A stretch of 64,000 nt of DNA from Pelomonas cellulosilytica (GCF_021353265.1 NZ_JAJTWU010000009.1:1-64000), one strand, 5' to 3'; shown: positions 1-10,520, counted from the stretch's first letter. Numbers and translations are program-made. Notes: generated by a model not told the origin, from the letters alone.

Positions 1-1
1 C

Positions 2-727
<726 letters not shown>

Positions 728-791
728 TCACTGCGTGACGTGCACTGGGCGGCTTCCGTCCGGTGCTCACCCCGCTCTTTAAGGAACCGTC

Positions 792-1103
792 ATGCAAAAG
801 CAAAAAATCCGCATCCGCCTCAAGGCGTTTGATTACAAGCTGATCGACCAGTCGGCCCTCGAGATCGTTGAGACCGCCAAGCGCACCGGCGCCATCGTCA
901 AGGGTCCCGTGCCCCTGCCCACGCGCCTGGAGCGTTTCGACATCCTGCGCTCGCCGCACGTCAACAAGACGAGCCGCGACCAGTTCGAGATCCGCACGCA
1001 CCAGCGCCTGATGGACATCGTCGACCCGACCGACAAGACGGTCGACGCGCTGATGAAGCTCGACCTGCCTGCCGGCGTCGACGTCGAAATCAAGCTGCAG
1101 TAA
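792..1103 (+). CDS. rpsJ: 30S ribosomal protein S10
   Basis: S10 is a 30S head protein and also the NusE partner of NusB in antitermination. The 103-residue product has the normal family length and start ([19 protein letters not shown]). The start is supported by an AAGGA ribosome-binding site just upstream. Unlike E. coli, where rpsJ heads the S10 operon, this gene is followed by its own terminator and is separated from rplC by 258 bp, so it probably belongs to the tuf transcription unit. Confidence 0.98.
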   Translation: MQKQKIRIRLKAFDYKLIDQSALEIVETAKRTGAIVKGPVPLPTRLERFDILRSPHVNKTSRDQFEIRTHQRLMDIVDPTDKTVDALMKLDLPAGVDVEIKLQ

Positions 1104-1127
1104 ACCGAAGCCCTCGGGCTTCAATGC

Positions 1128-1168
1128 AAGGCCCCGGCGCTGTCTTGACAGGCCGGGGCCTTGTTTTT
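1128..1168 (+). terminator. Rho-independent terminator after rpsJ
   Basis: A 10-bp GC-rich stem (1128-1137 pairing with 1153-1162) is followed by GTTTTT. A smaller hairpin (1107-1122) precedes it. Together they would end a tuf-rpsJ transcript inside what is a continuous operon in E. coli. Confidence 0.85.
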
Positions 1169-1178
1169 GGTGGGCTGC

Positions 1179-1208
1179 TTGCGTGAGTACTATCCCGCGG
1201 GCTATACT
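1179..1208 (+). promoter_or_regulatory. Probable sigma-70 promoter for the rplC operon
   Basis: TTGCGT (1179-1184) and TATACT (1203-1208) are separated by 18 bp. They lie directly after the rpsJ terminator and leave a leader of about 145 nt before rplC. The -10 box is near consensus and the -35 box is weaker. Confidence 0.7.
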
Positions 1209-1252
1209 CGCCAGCTTTTCCGGGTTGGGCTATTGCCTGCTCGGTTATTCGC

Positions 1253-1285
1253 GCAGCATCGCTCGGCTCGTTCGGGTGGTGCTGC
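1253..1285 (+). promoter_or_regulatory. Long leader hairpin upstream of rplC
   Basis: Bases 1253-1265 can pair with 1273-1285 in a 13-bp stem (with a few G-U pairs) around a 7-nt loop. It lies in the untranslated leader between the promoter at 1179-1208 and rplC. In E. coli the S10 leader binds L4 for autoregulation. Here rplD (L4) is the second gene of the unit, so a comparable role is possible but is inferred only from position. Confidence 0.5.
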
Positions 1286-1361
1286 AAGGTCAGCCCGGCC
1301 AATCGATGTCGGGTGTTCGCAATAGCTTCGAAGGCGAGAGCTGCCGGGGCTGGAGAAAAAC

Positions 1362-2033
1362 ATGAGTCTGAGCAACCGTCTCGGTTTGCTGGGCCGCAAG
1401 GTGGGCATGATGCGCATCTTCACGGACGATGGCGATGCCATCCCTGTGACGGTGCTGGACGTGTCCAACAACCGCGTGACCCAGGTCAAGACCCAAGAGA
1501 CCGACGGCTACAGCGCCATCCAGGTGGCGTTCGGTACGCGCAAAGCTTCGCGCGTGACCAAGCCCGAAGCCGGCCACCTCGCCAAGGCAGGTGTCGAAGC
1601 CGGTGAAATCCTCAAGGAATTCCGCGTCGAAGCCGACGTCGCAGCCCAGTACAAGGCTGGCGCGACCGTTCCGGTGACGATGTTCGCTGCTGGCCAGCTG
1701 GTCGACGTGCAAGGCACGTCCATCGGTAAGGGCTACGCCGGCACCATCAAGCGTCACAACTTCGGCTCGCAGCGCGCGTCGCACGGTAACAGCCGTTCGC
1801 ACAACGTGCCGGGCTCGATCTCCATGGCGCAGGATCCGGGTCGCGTGTTCCCGGGCAAGAAGATGACCGGCCACATGGGCGATGAGACCGTGTCGGTCCA
1901 GAACCTGGACATCGTGCGCGTGGACGAATCTCGTTCGCTGCTGCTGGTCCGTGGTGCGGTTCCGGGTGCCAAGAACGGCCATGTCGTCGTTCGCCCGGCC
2001 GTCAAGGTCAAGATCAAGAAGGGAGCCAACTGA
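1362..2033 (+). CDS. rplC: 50S ribosomal protein L3
   Basis: L3 is an early-assembly 23S rRNA-binding protein near the peptidyl transferase centre. The 223-residue product starts [20 protein letters not shown] after a GGAG site and contains the conserved central loop [20 protein letters not shown] that reaches into the rRNA core. Its stop codon overlaps the rplD start by one base (TGATG), indicating translational coupling. It is the first gene of the main S10 unit here. Confidence 0.98.
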   Translation: MSLSNRLGLLGRKVGMMRIFTDDGDAIPVTVLDVSNNRVTQVKTQETDGYSAIQVAFGTRKASRVTKPEAGHLAKAGVEAGEILKEFRVEADVAAQYKAGATVPVTMFAAGQLVDVQGTSIGKGYAGTIKRHNFGSQRASHGNSRSHNVPGSISMAQDPGRVFPGKKMTGHMGDETVSVQNLDIVRVDESRSLLLVRGAVPGAKNGHVVVRPAVKVKIKKGAN

Positions 2034-2653
2034 TGCAGCTCGAGCTCCTGAACGAGCAGGGTCAGGCCACCGCCAAGGTGGACGCGCCTGACACCGTCTT
2101 CGCTCGCGACTACAACGAAGCCCTGGTGCACCAGGTCGTGGTTGCCTTCCAGGCCAATGCCCGCCAAGGCACGCGCGCCCAGAAGGACCGCGAACAGGTC
2201 AAGCACTCGACCAAGAAGCCGTTCCGCCAGAAGGGCACCGGCCGCGCTCGCGCCGGTATGACCTCGTCGCCTCTGTGGCGCGGGGGCGGTCGCATCTTCC
2301 CGAACATGCCTGACGAGAACTTCTCGCACAAGCTGAACAAGAAGATGTACCGCGCCGGCATGGCTGCGATCCTTTCGCAGCTGGCTCGTGAAGGTCGTCT
2401 GGCCGTGGTGGACTCGATCTCGATCGAAGCCCCCAAGACCAAGCTGTTGGCCGCCAAGTTCAAGGCCATGGGCCTGGACTCGGTGCTGGTCATCTCCGAC
2501 GTCGTTGATGACAACCTGGCGCTGGCTTCGCGCAACCTGGCCAACGTGCTGGTTGTCGAGCCGCGCTACGCCGACCCCCTGTCGCTGGTCTTCTACAAGA
2601 AGGTGCTGGTGACCAAGGCTGCGGTCGAGCAACTCAAGGAGATGCTGGCATGA
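2033..2653 (+). CDS. rplD: 50S ribosomal protein L4
   Basis: L4 lines the exit tunnel and in enterobacteria is the autogenous repressor of the S10 operon. The 206-residue product has the conserved tunnel-loop region with [14 protein letters not shown] and [13 protein letters not shown]. It overlaps rplC by 1 bp and rplW by 4 bp (ATGA). Its position as second gene behind a structured leader fits possible autoregulation, which is not shown by the sequence alone. Confidence 0.98.
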   Translation: MQLELLNEQGQATAKVDAPDTVFARDYNEALVHQVVVAFQANARQGTRAQKDREQVKHSTKKPFRQKGTGRARAGMTSSPLWRGGGRIFPNMPDENFSHKLNKKMYRAGMAAILSQLAREGRLAVVDSISIEAPKTKLLAAKFKAMGLDSVLVISDVVDDNLALASRNLANVLVVEPRYADPLSLVFYKKVLVTKAAVEQLKEMLA

Positions 2654-2964
2654 GCGTCACCAAGTATTCCGAAGGCCGTCTGGCCTCCGTGCTGCTCGCG
2701 CCCATCGTGTCCGAGAAGGCCACGCAAGTTGCCGAGAAGCACAACCAGGTCCTGTTCAAGGTCCTGCGCGACGCCACCAAGCCGGAGATCAAGGCCGCTG
2801 TCGAACTGATGTTCAAGGTCGAGGTCGAGTCGGTCAACGTCGTCCAGGTCAAGGGCAAGACGAAGCGCTTTGGTGGCCGCGCCGGCCGCCGTGATCACGT
2901 CAAGAAGGCCTACGTGGCCCTCAAGGCTGGTCAAGAGCTCAATTTCTCCGGGGAGGCCGCGTAA
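2650..2964 (+). CDS. rplW: 50S ribosomal protein L23
   Basis: L23 sits at the exit of the peptide tunnel and docks trigger factor and SRP. The product has 104 residues and contains [20 protein letters not shown] and the loop [20 protein letters not shown] typical of the family. It overlaps rplD (ATGA) and its TAA is immediately followed by the rplB ATG. Confidence 0.98.
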   Translation: MSVTKYSEGRLASVLLAPIVSEKATQVAEKHNQVLFKVLRDATKPEIKAAVELMFKVEVESVNVVQVKGKTKRFGGRAGRRDHVKKAYVALKAGQELNFSGEAA

Positions 2965-3789
2965 ATGGCCATCGTCAAAGTCAAGCCGACTTCGCCCGGT
3001 CGCCGTGGCGTCGTCAAGGTTGTGCACAAGCACCTGCACAAGGGCGCGCCCCATGCAGCGCTGCTTGAGCCGCAAATCCAGAACTCCGGCCGCAATAACA
3101 ACGGTCACATCACGATTCGCCACAAGGGCGGTGGTCACAAGCACCACTACCGCGTGGTTGACTTCAAGCGCAACAAGGATGGCATCCCGGCGAAGGTCGA
3201 GACCATCGAGTACGACCCGAACCGTACGGCCCACATCGCGCTGGTGTGCTACGCCGACGGCGAGCGCCGCTATGTGATCGCCCCGCGCGGTCTGGAAGTC
3301 GGCGCGACCATCCTGAGCGGCTCCGAAGCGCCGATCAAGGCTGGCAACACGCTGCCGATCCGCAACATCCCGGTGGGTTCGACGATTCACTGCATCGAAT
3401 TGCTGCCCGGCAAGGGCGCGCAGATGATCCGTTCGGCCGGCGCTTCCGCCGTCCTGATGGCTCGTGAAGGTGTCTACGCTCAGGTCCGCCTGCGCTCCGG
3501 CGAAGTTCGCCGCGTGCACATCGACTGCCGCGCCACCATCGGTGAAGTGAGCAACGAAGAGCACAGCCTGCGTCAGTACGGCAAGGCCGGCGCGATCCGC
3601 TGGAAGGGCATCCGCCCGACCGTCCGCGGCGTCGCCATGAACCCGGTGGATCACCCGCACGGTGGTGGCGAAGGCCGCACCGGCGAAGGCCAGGTCCCGG
3701 TTTCGCCTTGGAACACGATGACCAAGGGCTACCGTACTCGCAACAACAAGCGCACGCAGACCTTCATCGTCTCGCGTCGCAAGAAGTAA
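2965..3789 (+). CDS. rplB: 50S ribosomal protein L2
   Basis: L2 is a core 23S-binding protein needed for subunit association and peptidyl transfer. The 274-residue product has the full family length and the highly conserved C-terminal segment [17 protein letters not shown] with the functionally important His. It begins on the base after the rplW stop and is followed 10 bp later by rpsS. Confidence 0.99.
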   Translation: MAIVKVKPTSPGRRGVVKVVHKHLHKGAPHAALLEPQIQNSGRNNNGHITIRHKGGGHKHHYRVVDFKRNKDGIPAKVETIEYDPNRTAHIALVCYADGERRYVIAPRGLEVGATILSGSEAPIKAGNTLPIRNIPVGSTIHCIELLPGKGAQMIRSAGASAVLMAREGVYAQVRLRSGEVRRVHIDCRATIGEVSNEEHSLRQYGKAGAIRWKGIRPTVRGVAMNPVDHPHGGGEGRTGEGQVPVSPWNTMTKGYRTRNNKRTQTFIVSRRKK

Positions 3790-3799
3790 GGGCTAGGCC

Positions 3800-4078
3800 A
3801 TGACTCGTTCGCTGAAGAAGGGCCCCTTCGTTGACCACCACCTGCAGGCCAAGGTCGACAAGGCAGTTGCCAACAAGGACAAGAAGCCCATCAAGACCTG
3901 GTCGCGTCGCTCGACGATCCTGCCCGAGTTCATCGGTCTGACGATCGCCGTTCACAACGGCAAGCAGCACGTGCCGGTCTATGTGTCTGACCAGATGGTC
4001 GGCCACAAGCTGGGTGAATTCGCACTGACCCGCACCTTCAAGGGCCACCCGGCCGACAAGAAGGCCGGGAAGAAGTAA
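3800..4078 (+). CDS. rpsS: 30S ribosomal protein S19
   Basis: S19 is a 30S head protein that forms a pair with S13. The 92-residue product begins [15 protein letters not shown] and carries the conserved [15 protein letters not shown] and the C-terminal [13 protein letters not shown]. It lies between rplB and rplV in the standard order. Confidence 0.98.
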   Translation: MTRSLKKGPFVDHHLQAKVDKAVANKDKKPIKTWSRRSTILPEFIGLTIAVHNGKQHVPVYVSDQMVGHKLGEFALTRTFKGHPADKKAGKK

Positions 4079-4080
4079 GG

Positions 4081-4419
4081 ATGTCGACGATGGAAACCAA
4101 AGCAATCGTTCGCGGCGTCCGCCTGTCCTGCGATAAGGGCCGCCTTGTGGCGGACCTGATCCGCGGCAAGAAGGTGGATCAAGCCCTCAACATCCTGGAA
4201 TTCACCCAGAAGAAGGCGGCCGTCATCATCAAGAAGGCGCTTGAGAGTGCCATCGCCAACGCCGAGCACAACGACGGCGCTGACATCGATGAACTCAAGG
4301 TCACCTCGATCTATGTTGAGCAGGGTGCCACGCTGAAGCGCTTCTCGGCTCGCGCCAAGGGCCGCGGCAACCGCATCAGCAAGCCCACTTGCCACATCTT
4401 CGTGGCTGTTGGCAACTGA
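4081..4419 (+). CDS. rplV: 50S ribosomal protein L22
   Basis: L22 lines the peptide exit tunnel and its beta-hairpin is a site of macrolide resistance mutations. The product has 112 residues from the first ATG. The ATG at 4090 (METKAIVRG) aligns better with the E. coli N terminus and has AAGG at a good distance, so the true protein may have 109 residues. The terminal [18 protein letters not shown] is the conserved hairpin end. Confidence 0.97.
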   Translation: MSTMETKAIVRGVRLSCDKGRLVADLIRGKKVDQALNILEFTQKKAAVIIKKALESAIANAEHNDGADIDELKVTSIYVEQGATLKRFSARAKGRGNRISKPTCHIFVAVGN

Positions 4420-4434
4420 GGCGCAAGGAAGACT

Positions 4435-5295
4435 ATGGGACAGAAAATCCATCCGGTTGGCTTCCGCCTTCCTGTCACCCGCAATTGGGCTTCGCGCTGG
4501 TACGCGAACAACCAGAACTTCGCCACGATGCTGGCCGAGGATCTGCAAGTTCGTGAATACCTGAAGACCAAGCTCAAGAATGCCGCCGTCTCGCGCATCC
4601 TGATCGAGCGCCCCGCCAAGAACGCGCGCATCACGATCTTCTCGGCACGTCCGGGCGTCGTGATCGGCAAGAAGGGCGAGGACATCGAGGCGCTGAAGGC
4701 CGAGCTGACCAAGCGTCTGGGCGTGCCGGTCGCTGTCAACATCGAAGAAGTGCGCAAGCCCGAAGTCGATGCTCAGCTGATCGCCGACTCGATCACCCAG
4801 CAGCTCGAGAAGCGCATCATGTTCCGCCGCGCGATGAAGCGCGCGATGCAGAACGCCATGCGTCTGGGTGCCCAGGGCATCAAGATCATGAGCGCCGGTC
4901 GTCTGAATGGCATCGAAATCGCTCGCACCGAGTGGTATCGCGAAGGTCGTGTGCCCCTGCACACCCTCAAGGCCGACATCGACTACGGCTTCTCCGAAGC
5001 CAAGACCACCTATGGCGTCATCGGCGTCAAGGTGTGGGTCTACCGCGGTGACCGCCTGGCCAATGGCGAGGCCCCCGTCATCAACACCCCCGCTGGCGCC
5101 GAAGACGATCGTCGCCCGCGCCGTAACGCCCGTCCGGGCGCTCCCGGTGGCCGTGGCCGCCCGGGTGGCGACCGTGGCCCGCGTGACGGAGCAGAACAGC
5201 CCGCTGCCGCCGCCCCCGCGGGTGACGCAGCCAAGCCCGCCGGCAAGCGCGTGATCCGCAAGGCTCCCGCCGCCGGTGAGGCCAAAGGAGAATAA
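4435..5295 (+). CDS. rpsC: 30S ribosomal protein S3 with long basic tail
   Basis: S3 lies at the mRNA entry channel and has helicase activity together with S4 and S5. The product has 286 residues against 233 in E. coli. The core has the KH-domain motif [12 protein letters not shown] and the second-domain segment [20 protein letters not shown]. After about residue 212 comes a low-complexity tail rich in Arg, Gly, Pro and Ala, as seen in other betaproteobacteria. It lies 15 bp after rplV and 2 bp before rplP. Confidence 0.98.
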   Translation: MGQKIHPVGFRLPVTRNWASRWYANNQNFATMLAEDLQVREYLKTKLKNAAVSRILIERPAKNARITIFSARPGVVIGKKGEDIEALKAELTKRLGVPVAVNIEEVRKPEVDAQLIADSITQQLEKRIMFRRAMKRAMQNAMRLGAQGIKIMSAGRLNGIEIARTEWYREGRVPLHTLKADIDYGFSEAKTTYGVIGVKVWVYRGDRLANGEAPVINTPAGAEDDRRPRRNARPGAPGGRGRPGGDRGPRDGAEQPAAAAPAGDAAKPAGKRVIRKAPAAGEAKGE

Positions 5296-5297
5296 AC

Positions 5298-5714
5298 ATG
5301 CTGCAACCTTCTCGTCGCAAGTACCGCAAGGAGCAGAAGGGCCGCAACACCGGTGTTGCGACTCGCGGCGCCGCGGTGTCTTTCGGTGATTTCGGCCTGA
5401 AGGCCACCGAGCGCGGCCGTCTGACGGCCCGCCAGATCGAAGCGGCTCGCCGCGCGATCTCGCGTCACATCAAGCGCGGCGGTCGGATCTTCATCCGCAT
5501 CTTCCCGGACAAGCCCATCTCGCAAAAGCCTGCCGAAGTCCGTATGGGTAACGGTAAGGGCAATCCTGAGTACTACGTCGCTGAGATCCAGCCTGGCAAG
5601 GTGCTCTATGAGATCAACGGCGTGCCCGAGACGCTGGCTCGCGAGGCGTTCACGCTGGCTGCTGCGAAGCTGCCGCTGCGTTGCACGTTCGTGGCCCGCC
5701 AGGTCGGTACCTGA
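5298..5714 (+). CDS. rplP: 50S ribosomal protein L16
   Basis: L16 helps organise the A site of the large subunit. The 138-residue product starts [17 protein letters not shown] and contains [20 protein letters not shown] and the conserved [19 protein letters not shown]. Length and start match the family. Confidence 0.98.
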   Translation: MLQPSRRKYRKEQKGRNTGVATRGAAVSFGDFGLKATERGRLTARQIEAARRAISRHIKRGGRIFIRIFPDKPISQKPAEVRMGNGKGNPEYYVAEIQPGKVLYEINGVPETLAREAFTLAAAKLPLRCTFVARQVGT

Positions 5715-5725
5715 GGAGCGACACG

Positions 5726-5929
5726 ATGACCAAAGCAACTGAACTCCGCGCCAAGGACGTCGCTGCCCTCGAGAAGGAAGTGACGGACCTGCTGAAGGCT
5801 CACTTCGGCCTGCGCATGCAGAAGGCGACGCAACAGCTGACCAACCACAGCCAGCTGGGCAAGACCCGCCGCGACATCGCTCGTGCCAAGACCATCCTGG
5901 CGCAGAAGAAGAAGGAGGCCACGAAATGA
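5726..5929 (+). CDS. rpmC: 50S ribosomal protein L29
   Basis: L29 is a small two-helix protein next to L23 at the tunnel exit. The start is the ATG at 5726, preceded by GAGGAG, giving 67 residues ([19 protein letters not shown]). An in-frame upstream ATG inside rplP would add an unrelated segment and is rejected. The family motif [15 protein letters not shown] is present. It overlaps rpsQ by 4 bp. Confidence 0.97.
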   Translation: MTKATELRAKDVAALEKEVTDLLKAHFGLRMQKATQQLTNHSQLGKTRRDIARAKTILAQKKKEATK

Positions 5930-6195
5930 CTGAGGCCCAAGCCAAGAACACCCGCACCCTGGTCGGTCGCGTGGTGAGCGACAAGCGCGCCAAGACGGTC
6001 ACCGTCCTGGTCGAGCGTCGCGCCAAGCACGAGCTCTACGGCAAGATCGTGGCCCGTTCCCGCAAGTACCACGCCCACGACGAAAAGGGCGAGTACAAAA
6101 TGGGCGACGTCGTCGAGATCAGCGAAGGCCGTCCTATCTCCAAGACCAAGAGCTGGGTGGTGACCCGCCTGGTCCAGAAGGCCGAGATCGTCTAA
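5926..6195 (+). CDS. rpsQ: 30S ribosomal protein S17
   Basis: S17 is an OB-fold primary binder of 16S rRNA. The 89-residue product contains [20 protein letters not shown] and [18 protein letters not shown]. It is the last gene of the S10 unit and is followed by a strong terminator, whereas in E. coli the spc genes follow closely. Confidence 0.98.
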   Translation: MTEAQAKNTRTLVGRVVSDKRAKTVTVLVERRAKHELYGKIVARSRKYHAHDEKGEYKMGDVVEISEGRPISKTKSWVVTRLVQKAEIV

Positions 6196-6223
6196 ATCGC
6201 CGTCGGTCGCAAGACCGCCGAAC

Positions 6224-6261
6224 AAGCCGGCGCGCTAGGAAACTGGTGCACCGGCTTTTTT
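6224..6261 (+). terminator. Rho-independent terminator after rpsQ
   Basis: AAGCCGG (6224-6230) pairs with CCGGCTT (6251-6257), extended inward by GCGC/GTGC pairing, and is followed by a run of six T. It closes the S10 transcription unit before the peroxiredoxin gene. Confidence 0.85.
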
Positions 6262-6283
6262 CATTCCAACCTTTGGGAAAGCC

Positions 6284-6793
6284 ATGATCAAAGTGGGTGA
6301 CAAGCTGCCGGCCGGCAGCCTGCAGGAATTCATCGAAGTGGAGGGTGAGGGTTGCTCGCTGGGGCCTAACAGCTTCGACATCGACAAGGCAACGGCCGGA
6401 AAGACGATCGCGATCTTCGCGTTGCCCGGCGCCTTCACGCCGACCTGCTCGGCCCAGCATGTGCCCGGCTACGTTGCGCAGGCTGATGCCCTCAAGGCGG
6501 CTGGCGTCGACGAAATCTGGTGCGTGTCCGTGAACGACGCTTTTGTGATGGGTGCCTGGGGACGTGACCAGAAGACGGCCGGCAAGGTCCGCATGATGGC
6601 CGACGGCAGTGCGGCCTTCACGACGGCTGTGGGCCTGGTGCTGGATCTGACTGCCAAGGGCTTTGGCGTGCGCTCACAGCGCTACTCGATGCTCGTGAAG
6701 GATGGCGTCGTCAAGGCGCTGAATGTCGAGGCGCCCGGCAAGTTCGAGGTCAGCGACGCCGCAACGATGCTGGCCCAGGCCAAGGCCGCCTGA
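6284..6793 (+). CDS. Peroxiredoxin (Prx5-like)
   Basis: This is a thiol peroxidase that would reduce H2O2 and organic hydroperoxides in the cytoplasm. The 169-residue product has the peroxidatic cysteine at position 55 in PGAFTPTCSAQHVPGY; further cysteines lie at 24 and 80. Length and the motif ALPGAFTPTCS match the Prx5/AhpE-like redoxin family. The donor (thioredoxin, glutaredoxin or glutathione) cannot be told from the sequence. It lies between the S10 and spc ribosomal units, separated from both by a terminator or promoter, which is an unusual place. Confidence 0.93.
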   Translation: MIKVGDKLPAGSLQEFIEVEGEGCSLGPNSFDIDKATAGKTIAIFALPGAFTPTCSAQHVPGYVAQADALKAAGVDEIWCVSVNDAFVMGAWGRDQKTAGKVRMMADGSAAFTTAVGLVLDLTAKGFGVRSQRYSMLVKDGVVKALNVEAPGKFEVSDAATMLAQAKAA

Positions 6794-6800
6794 GCGTGTC

Positions 6801-6836
6801 GAGCGTGGTGGCCTTTTGGCTTCACGCTCAAGTTTC
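6801..6836 (+). terminator. Weak terminator-like hairpin after the peroxiredoxin gene
   Basis: GAGCGTG (6801-6807) pairs with CACGCTC (6823-6829) with inner GGCC-type pairing. The following T-run (GTTTC) is short, so termination may be partial. Confidence 0.4.
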
Positions 6837-6848
6837 TGCGCAAGGGCA

Positions 6849-6878
6849 TTGACGTCCCGAGGGTTGTCACTGCATAAT
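6849..6878 (+). promoter_or_regulatory. Probable promoter of the spc (rplN) operon
   Basis: TTGACG (6849-6854) and CATAAT (6873-6878) are 18 bp apart, a near-consensus sigma-70 promoter. It leaves a leader of about 170 nt before rplN that contains a hairpin around GCACATG/CATGTGC (about 6900-6918). No other gene was recognised in the 6794-7054 gap. Confidence 0.75.
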
Positions 6879-7054
6879 GCGCAGCTTCGCCGAAAGCTAG
6901 GCACATGAGCCCATGTGCTGCGGCCTCGGAATCCGCCCTCAACCGTCGGGCAGCAAAAAGTGCAACGCTTTGAGCTGATCGACTTACGGGCCCAAGACTG
7001 ACCGACTCGTGGTTCTCGAAAGAGGGCGCTTGTTGGGGCAAGTTGGGGACAGAC

Positions 7055-7423
7055 ATGATCCAAATGCAATCGCGGCTTGATGTCGCGGACAACACTGGCG
7101 CCAAGTCCGTTCAGTGCATCAAGGTGCTCGGCGGCTCCAAGCGCCGCTATGCGCACATCGGCGACATCATCAAGGTCAGCATCAAGGAAGCTGCCCCGCG
7201 TGGTCGCGTGAAGAAGGGCGAGGTCTATAGCGCCGTGGTGGTTCGCACCGCCAAGGGCGTGCGCCGCCAGGACGGCTCCCTCGTCAAGTTCGACGGCAAT
7301 GCCGCCGTGCTGCTCAACGCCAAGCTGGAGCCCATCGGCACCCGCATCTTCGGCCCGGTTACGCGCGAACTGCGCACCGAGCGCTTCATGAAGATCGTGT
7401 CGCTGGCGCCTGAGGTGCTCTGA
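7055..7423 (+). CDS. rplN: 50S ribosomal protein L14
   Basis: L14 forms inter-subunit bridges and binds RsfS. The ATG at 7055 gives 122 residues ([20 protein letters not shown]), exactly the family length; an ATG four codons earlier is less likely. The family signature [16 protein letters not shown] is present. It is the first gene of the spc unit behind its own promoter and leader. Confidence 0.98.
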   Translation: MIQMQSRLDVADNTGAKSVQCIKVLGGSKRRYAHIGDIIKVSIKEAAPRGRVKKGEVYSAVVVRTAKGVRRQDGSLVKFDGNAAVLLNAKLEPIGTRIFGPVTRELRTERFMKIVSLAPEVL

Positions 7424-7446
7424 GCCCCCACTGTCTGAGGTAAGCC

Positions 7447-7761
7447 ATGAACAAGATCCGTACCGGCGACCAGGTCATCGTGTTGACCGGCCGCGACAAG
7501 GGCAAGCGCGGCACCGTGACCGCGCGCACTGACGAAGACCACGTGGTCGTCGAAGGTGTGAACGTCGTCAAGAAGCACGTCAAGCCCAACCCCATGAAGG
7601 GCACCACCGGCGGCGTCGTCGACAAGACCATGCCCATCCATCAATCCAACGTGGCGATCTTCAACGCCGCTGCCGGCAAGGCCGATCGCGTGGGCGTCAA
7701 GCTCGTCGACGGCAAGCGGGTGCGCGTCTACAAGTCGACCGGCGAAGAGATCAAGGCTTAA
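7447..7761 (+). CDS. rplX: 50S ribosomal protein L24
   Basis: L24 initiates 50S assembly and sits near the tunnel exit. The 104-residue KOW-domain protein contains [19 protein letters not shown] at its N terminus. It follows rplN by 23 bp and precedes rplE by 10 bp. Confidence 0.97.
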   Translation: MNKIRTGDQVIVLTGRDKGKRGTVTARTDEDHVVVEGVNVVKKHVKPNPMKGTTGGVVDKTMPIHQSNVAIFNAAAGKADRVGVKLVDGKRVRVYKSTGEEIKA

Positions 7762-7771
7762 GAGGTCCGAC

Positions 7772-8311
7772 ATGGCTCGTCTTCAAACGCATTACCGCGA
7801 AAAAATCGTGCCCAGCCTGACTGAAAAGTTTGGCTACAAGTCGGTCATGGAAGTGCCGCGCATCACCAAGATCACGCTCAACATGGGTGTGAGCGAGGCG
7901 GTCGCCGACAAGAAGGTCATGGACCACGCCGTGGGCGACCTGACCAAGATCGCCGGCCAGAAGCCCGTCGTCACGAAGTCCAAGAAGGCTATCGCCGGCT
8001 TCAAGATCCGCGACGGCGTGCCCATCGGTGCGATGGTGACCCTGCGTGGCGTCCAGATGTATGAATTCCTGGACCGCTTCGTGACGATCGCGCTGCCGCG
8101 CGTTCGCGACTTCCGTGGTATCTCCGGCCGCTCGTTCGACGGTCGTGGCAACTACAACATCGGCGTCAAAGAGCAGATCATCTTCCCCGAAATCGAGTAC
8201 GACAAGGTGGATGCGCTGCGTGGTCTGAACATCAGCATCACGACGACGGCCAAGACGGACGACGAAGCCAAGGCTCTGCTGGCTGCGTTCAAGTTTCCGT
8301 TCAAGAACTGA
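7772..8311 (+). CDS. rplE: 50S ribosomal protein L5
   Basis: L5 binds 5S rRNA in the central protuberance. The 179-residue product has the normal length and contains [20 protein letters not shown] and the terminal [20 protein letters not shown]. In E. coli, S8 represses the spc operon by binding near the start of this gene; whether that applies here was not determined. Confidence 0.98.
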   Translation: MARLQTHYREKIVPSLTEKFGYKSVMEVPRITKITLNMGVSEAVADKKVMDHAVGDLTKIAGQKPVVTKSKKAIAGFKIRDGVPIGAMVTLRGVQMYEFLDRFVTIALPRVRDFRGISGRSFDGRGNYNIGVKEQIIFPEIEYDKVDALRGLNISITTTAKTDDEAKALLAAFKFPFKN

Positions 8312-8319
8312 GGTGACCC

Positions 8320-8625
8320 GTGGCAAAACTCTCGATCAAACAACGTGAGCTGAAGCGCGAAGCGCTGGTCGCCAAGTTCGCCAAGAAGTATGCGGAACTG
8401 AAGGCCATCATTGACGACAGCAAGAAGTCCGAGGAAGAGCGCTACGCCGCTCGCCTGGAGCTGCAAAAGCTGCCGCGCAACGCCTACCCGACCCGCCTGC
8501 GCAATCGCTGCGAGCTGACCGGCCGCCCCCGCGGCACCTTCCGCAAGTTCGGCCTGGCCCGTAACAAGATCCGTGAACTGGCCTTCAAGGGCGACATCCC
8601 CGGTGTCGTCAAGGCCAGCTGGTAA
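8320..8625 (+). CDS. rpsN: 30S ribosomal protein S14 (zinc-free type)
   Basis: S14 is a 30S head protein. The start is GTG at 8320 behind GAGGTGA, giving 101 residues ([20 protein letters not shown]). This long form has [20 protein letters not shown] with only one of the zinc-ligand cysteines, so it is the zinc-independent type. It lies 8 bp after rplE. Confidence 0.97.
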   Translation: MAKLSIKQRELKREALVAKFAKKYAELKAIIDDSKKSEEERYAARLELQKLPRNAYPTRLRNRCELTGRPRGTFRKFGLARNKIRELAFKGDIPGVVKASW

Positions 8626-8646
8626 TCGGCCGATAGGAGTAACGCA

Positions 8647-9042
8647 ATGAGCATGAGTGATCCCATCGCCGATATGCTGACCCGGATCCGCAACGCGCAG
8701 ATCGTCGAAAAGACGAGCGTGGCGATGCCGTCGTCCAAGCTGAAGGTGGCGATTGCCAAGGTCCTGAAGGACGAAGGCTATATCGACGATTTCGCGGTGC
8801 GCGGCGACGCTGCCCGTCCCGAGCTGGAAATCGCGCTGAAGTACTACGCCGGTCGCCCGGTCATCGAGCGCATCGAGCGCGTGAGCCGCCCCGGCCTGCG
8901 CATCTACAAGGGCCGTCACGACATTCCCCAGGTCATGAATGGCCTGGGTGTGGCGATCGTGACGACGCCGCAAGGCGTCATGACGGACCGCAAGGCCCGC
9001 GCTGCCGGCATCGGTGGCGAAGTGCTCTGCTACGTCGCCTAA
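8647..9042 (+). CDS. rpsH: 30S ribosomal protein S8
   Basis: S8 binds the central domain of 16S rRNA. The 131-residue product begins [18 protein letters not shown], which aligns with the E. coli start, after a TAGGAG site. The C-terminal [20 protein letters not shown] is the family signature. Confidence 0.98.
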   Translation: MSMSDPIADMLTRIRNAQIVEKTSVAMPSSKLKVAIAKVLKDEGYIDDFAVRGDAARPELEIALKYYAGRPVIERIERVSRPGLRIYKGRHDIPQVMNGLGVAIVTTPQGVMTDRKARAAGIGGEVLCYVA

Positions 9043-9060
9043 GCGAGAGGAGTAGGAACA

Positions 9061-9594
9061 ATGTCCCGCGTTGGAAAAATGCCGGTCACCCTCCCGCAAG
9101 GCGTGGATGTGACCATCGGCGCTGAGTCCATCAGCGTCAAGGGCTCGCTCGGCACGCTGGTGCGTCCGACGAACAAGCTCGTCACCGTCAAGAACGAAGC
9201 CGGCAAGCTGAGCTTCGTGCCCGTCAACGAGTCGGCCGAAGCCGATGCGATGAGCGGCACGATGCGCGCCCTGGTGGCCAACATGGTCAACGGCGTCAGC
9301 AAGGGCTTCGAAAAGAAGCTGAGCCTCGTCGGCGTGGGCTTCCGTGCCCAGGCCCAAGGCCAGAAGCTGAACCTGCAGATCGGTTTCTCTCACCCTGTGG
9401 TGAAGGAGATGCCGGCCGGCATCAAGGTCGAGACTCCGTCGCAGACCGAGATCCTGATCAAGGGCGCCGACCGCCAGGTCGTCGGCCAGATCGCTGCCGA
9501 GGTGCGTGCCTTCCGTCCTCCCGAGCCCTACAAGGGCAAGGGCATCCGCTACTCGGATGAGAAGGTCTCCCTCAAAGAGACCAAGAAGAAGTAA
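9061..9594 (+). CDS. rplF: 50S ribosomal protein L6
   Basis: L6 binds near the sarcin-ricin loop and factor-binding region. The 177-residue product consists of two related alpha/beta domains and ends with the signature [31 protein letters not shown] ribosome-binding site precedes the ATG. Confidence 0.98.
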   Translation: MSRVGKMPVTLPQGVDVTIGAESISVKGSLGTLVRPTNKLVTVKNEAGKLSFVPVNESAEADAMSGTMRALVANMVNGVSKGFEKKLSLVGVGFRAQAQGQKLNLQIGFSHPVVKEMPAGIKVETPSQTEILIKGADRQVVGQIAAEVRAFRPPEPYKGKGIRYSDEKVSLKETKKK

Positions 9595-9605
9595 GGAGCC
9601 GCGCC

Positions 9606-9962
9606 ATGATCACGAAGAAAGAACAACGCCTGCGTCGCTCGCGCCAGACCCGTGCGCGCATTGCGATCCAGCGCGTGGCCCGTCTGACGGTGTTCCGCTC
9701 CAACCTGCACATCTACGCCCAGGTCATCTCCGAGGACGGTGGTCAGGTGCTGGCTGCGGCCTCGACGGCCGAGAAGGAAGTGCGCGAGCAGATGGCCAAC
9801 GGTGGCAACGTCGCCGCCGCAACGCTGATCGGCAAGCGCATCGCCGAGAAGGCCAAGGCCGCTGGCATCGAGAAGGTCGCCTTCGACCGCGCTGGCTTCG
9901 CCTATCACGGCCGGGTCAAGGCCCTGGCCGAAGCAGCCCGCGAAGCCGGTCTGCAGTTCTGA
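9606..9962 (+). CDS. rplR: 50S ribosomal protein L18
   Basis: L18 binds 5S rRNA together with L5. The 118-residue product contains [20 protein letters not shown] and ends [20 protein letters not shown], as in the family. It sits in standard order between rplF and rpsE. Confidence 0.98.
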   Translation: MITKKEQRLRRSRQTRARIAIQRVARLTVFRSNLHIYAQVISEDGGQVLAAASTAEKEVREQMANGGNVAAATLIGKRIAEKAKAAGIEKVAFDRAGFAYHGRVKALAEAAREAGLQF

Positions 9963-9978
9963 CGCATAGGAATACGAA

Positions 9979-10500
9979 ATGGCAAAGTTTCAACCCCGCG
10001 GCGCGCAGGCTGAAGGCAACGACGACGGCCTGAAGGAAAAGATGATCGCGGTCAACCGCGTCACCAAGGTGGTCAAGGGCGGCCGTACGCTGTCCTTCGC
10101 TGCCCTGACGGTGGTCGGTGACGGCGATGGCCGGATCGGCATGGGCAAGGGCAAGGCCAAGGAAGTTCCGGTGGCCGTGCAGAAGGCCATGGAATCGGCC
10201 CGTCGCAACATGGTGAAGGTCCAGCTGAAGAACGGCACGGTCCACCACAACGTGATTGGCGAGCACGGCGCATCGCGCGTCATGCTGGCGCCGGCCCCCG
10301 TCGGTACCGGCGTCATCGCCGGCGGCCCGATGCGTGCCGTCTTCGAAGTGATGGGCGTCACCGACATCGTGTCCAAGAGCCACGGTTCGACGAACCCGTA
10401 CAACATGGTCCGCGCCACGCTGGACGCCCTGAAGCGTTCCACCACGGCGTCGGAAGTCGCTGCCAAGCGCGGCAAGACGGTTGAAGAAATCTTCAACTGA
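9979..10500 (+). CDS. rpsE: 30S ribosomal protein S5
   Basis: S5 helps keep decoding accurate and is a spectinomycin-resistance locus. The 173-residue product has the double-stranded RNA-binding fold segment [20 protein letters not shown] and [20 protein letters not shown]. It lies 16 bp after rplR. Confidence 0.98.
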   Translation: MAKFQPRGAQAEGNDDGLKEKMIAVNRVTKVVKGGRTLSFAALTVVGDGDGRIGMGKGKAKEVPVAVQKAMESARRNMVKVQLKNGTVHHNVIGEHGASRVMLAPAPVGTGVIAGGPMRAVFEVMGVTDIVSKSHGSTNPYNMVRATLDALKRSTTASEVAAKRGKTVEEIFN

Positions 10501-10520
10501 TCGCCCAAGCGGAGCACAAG

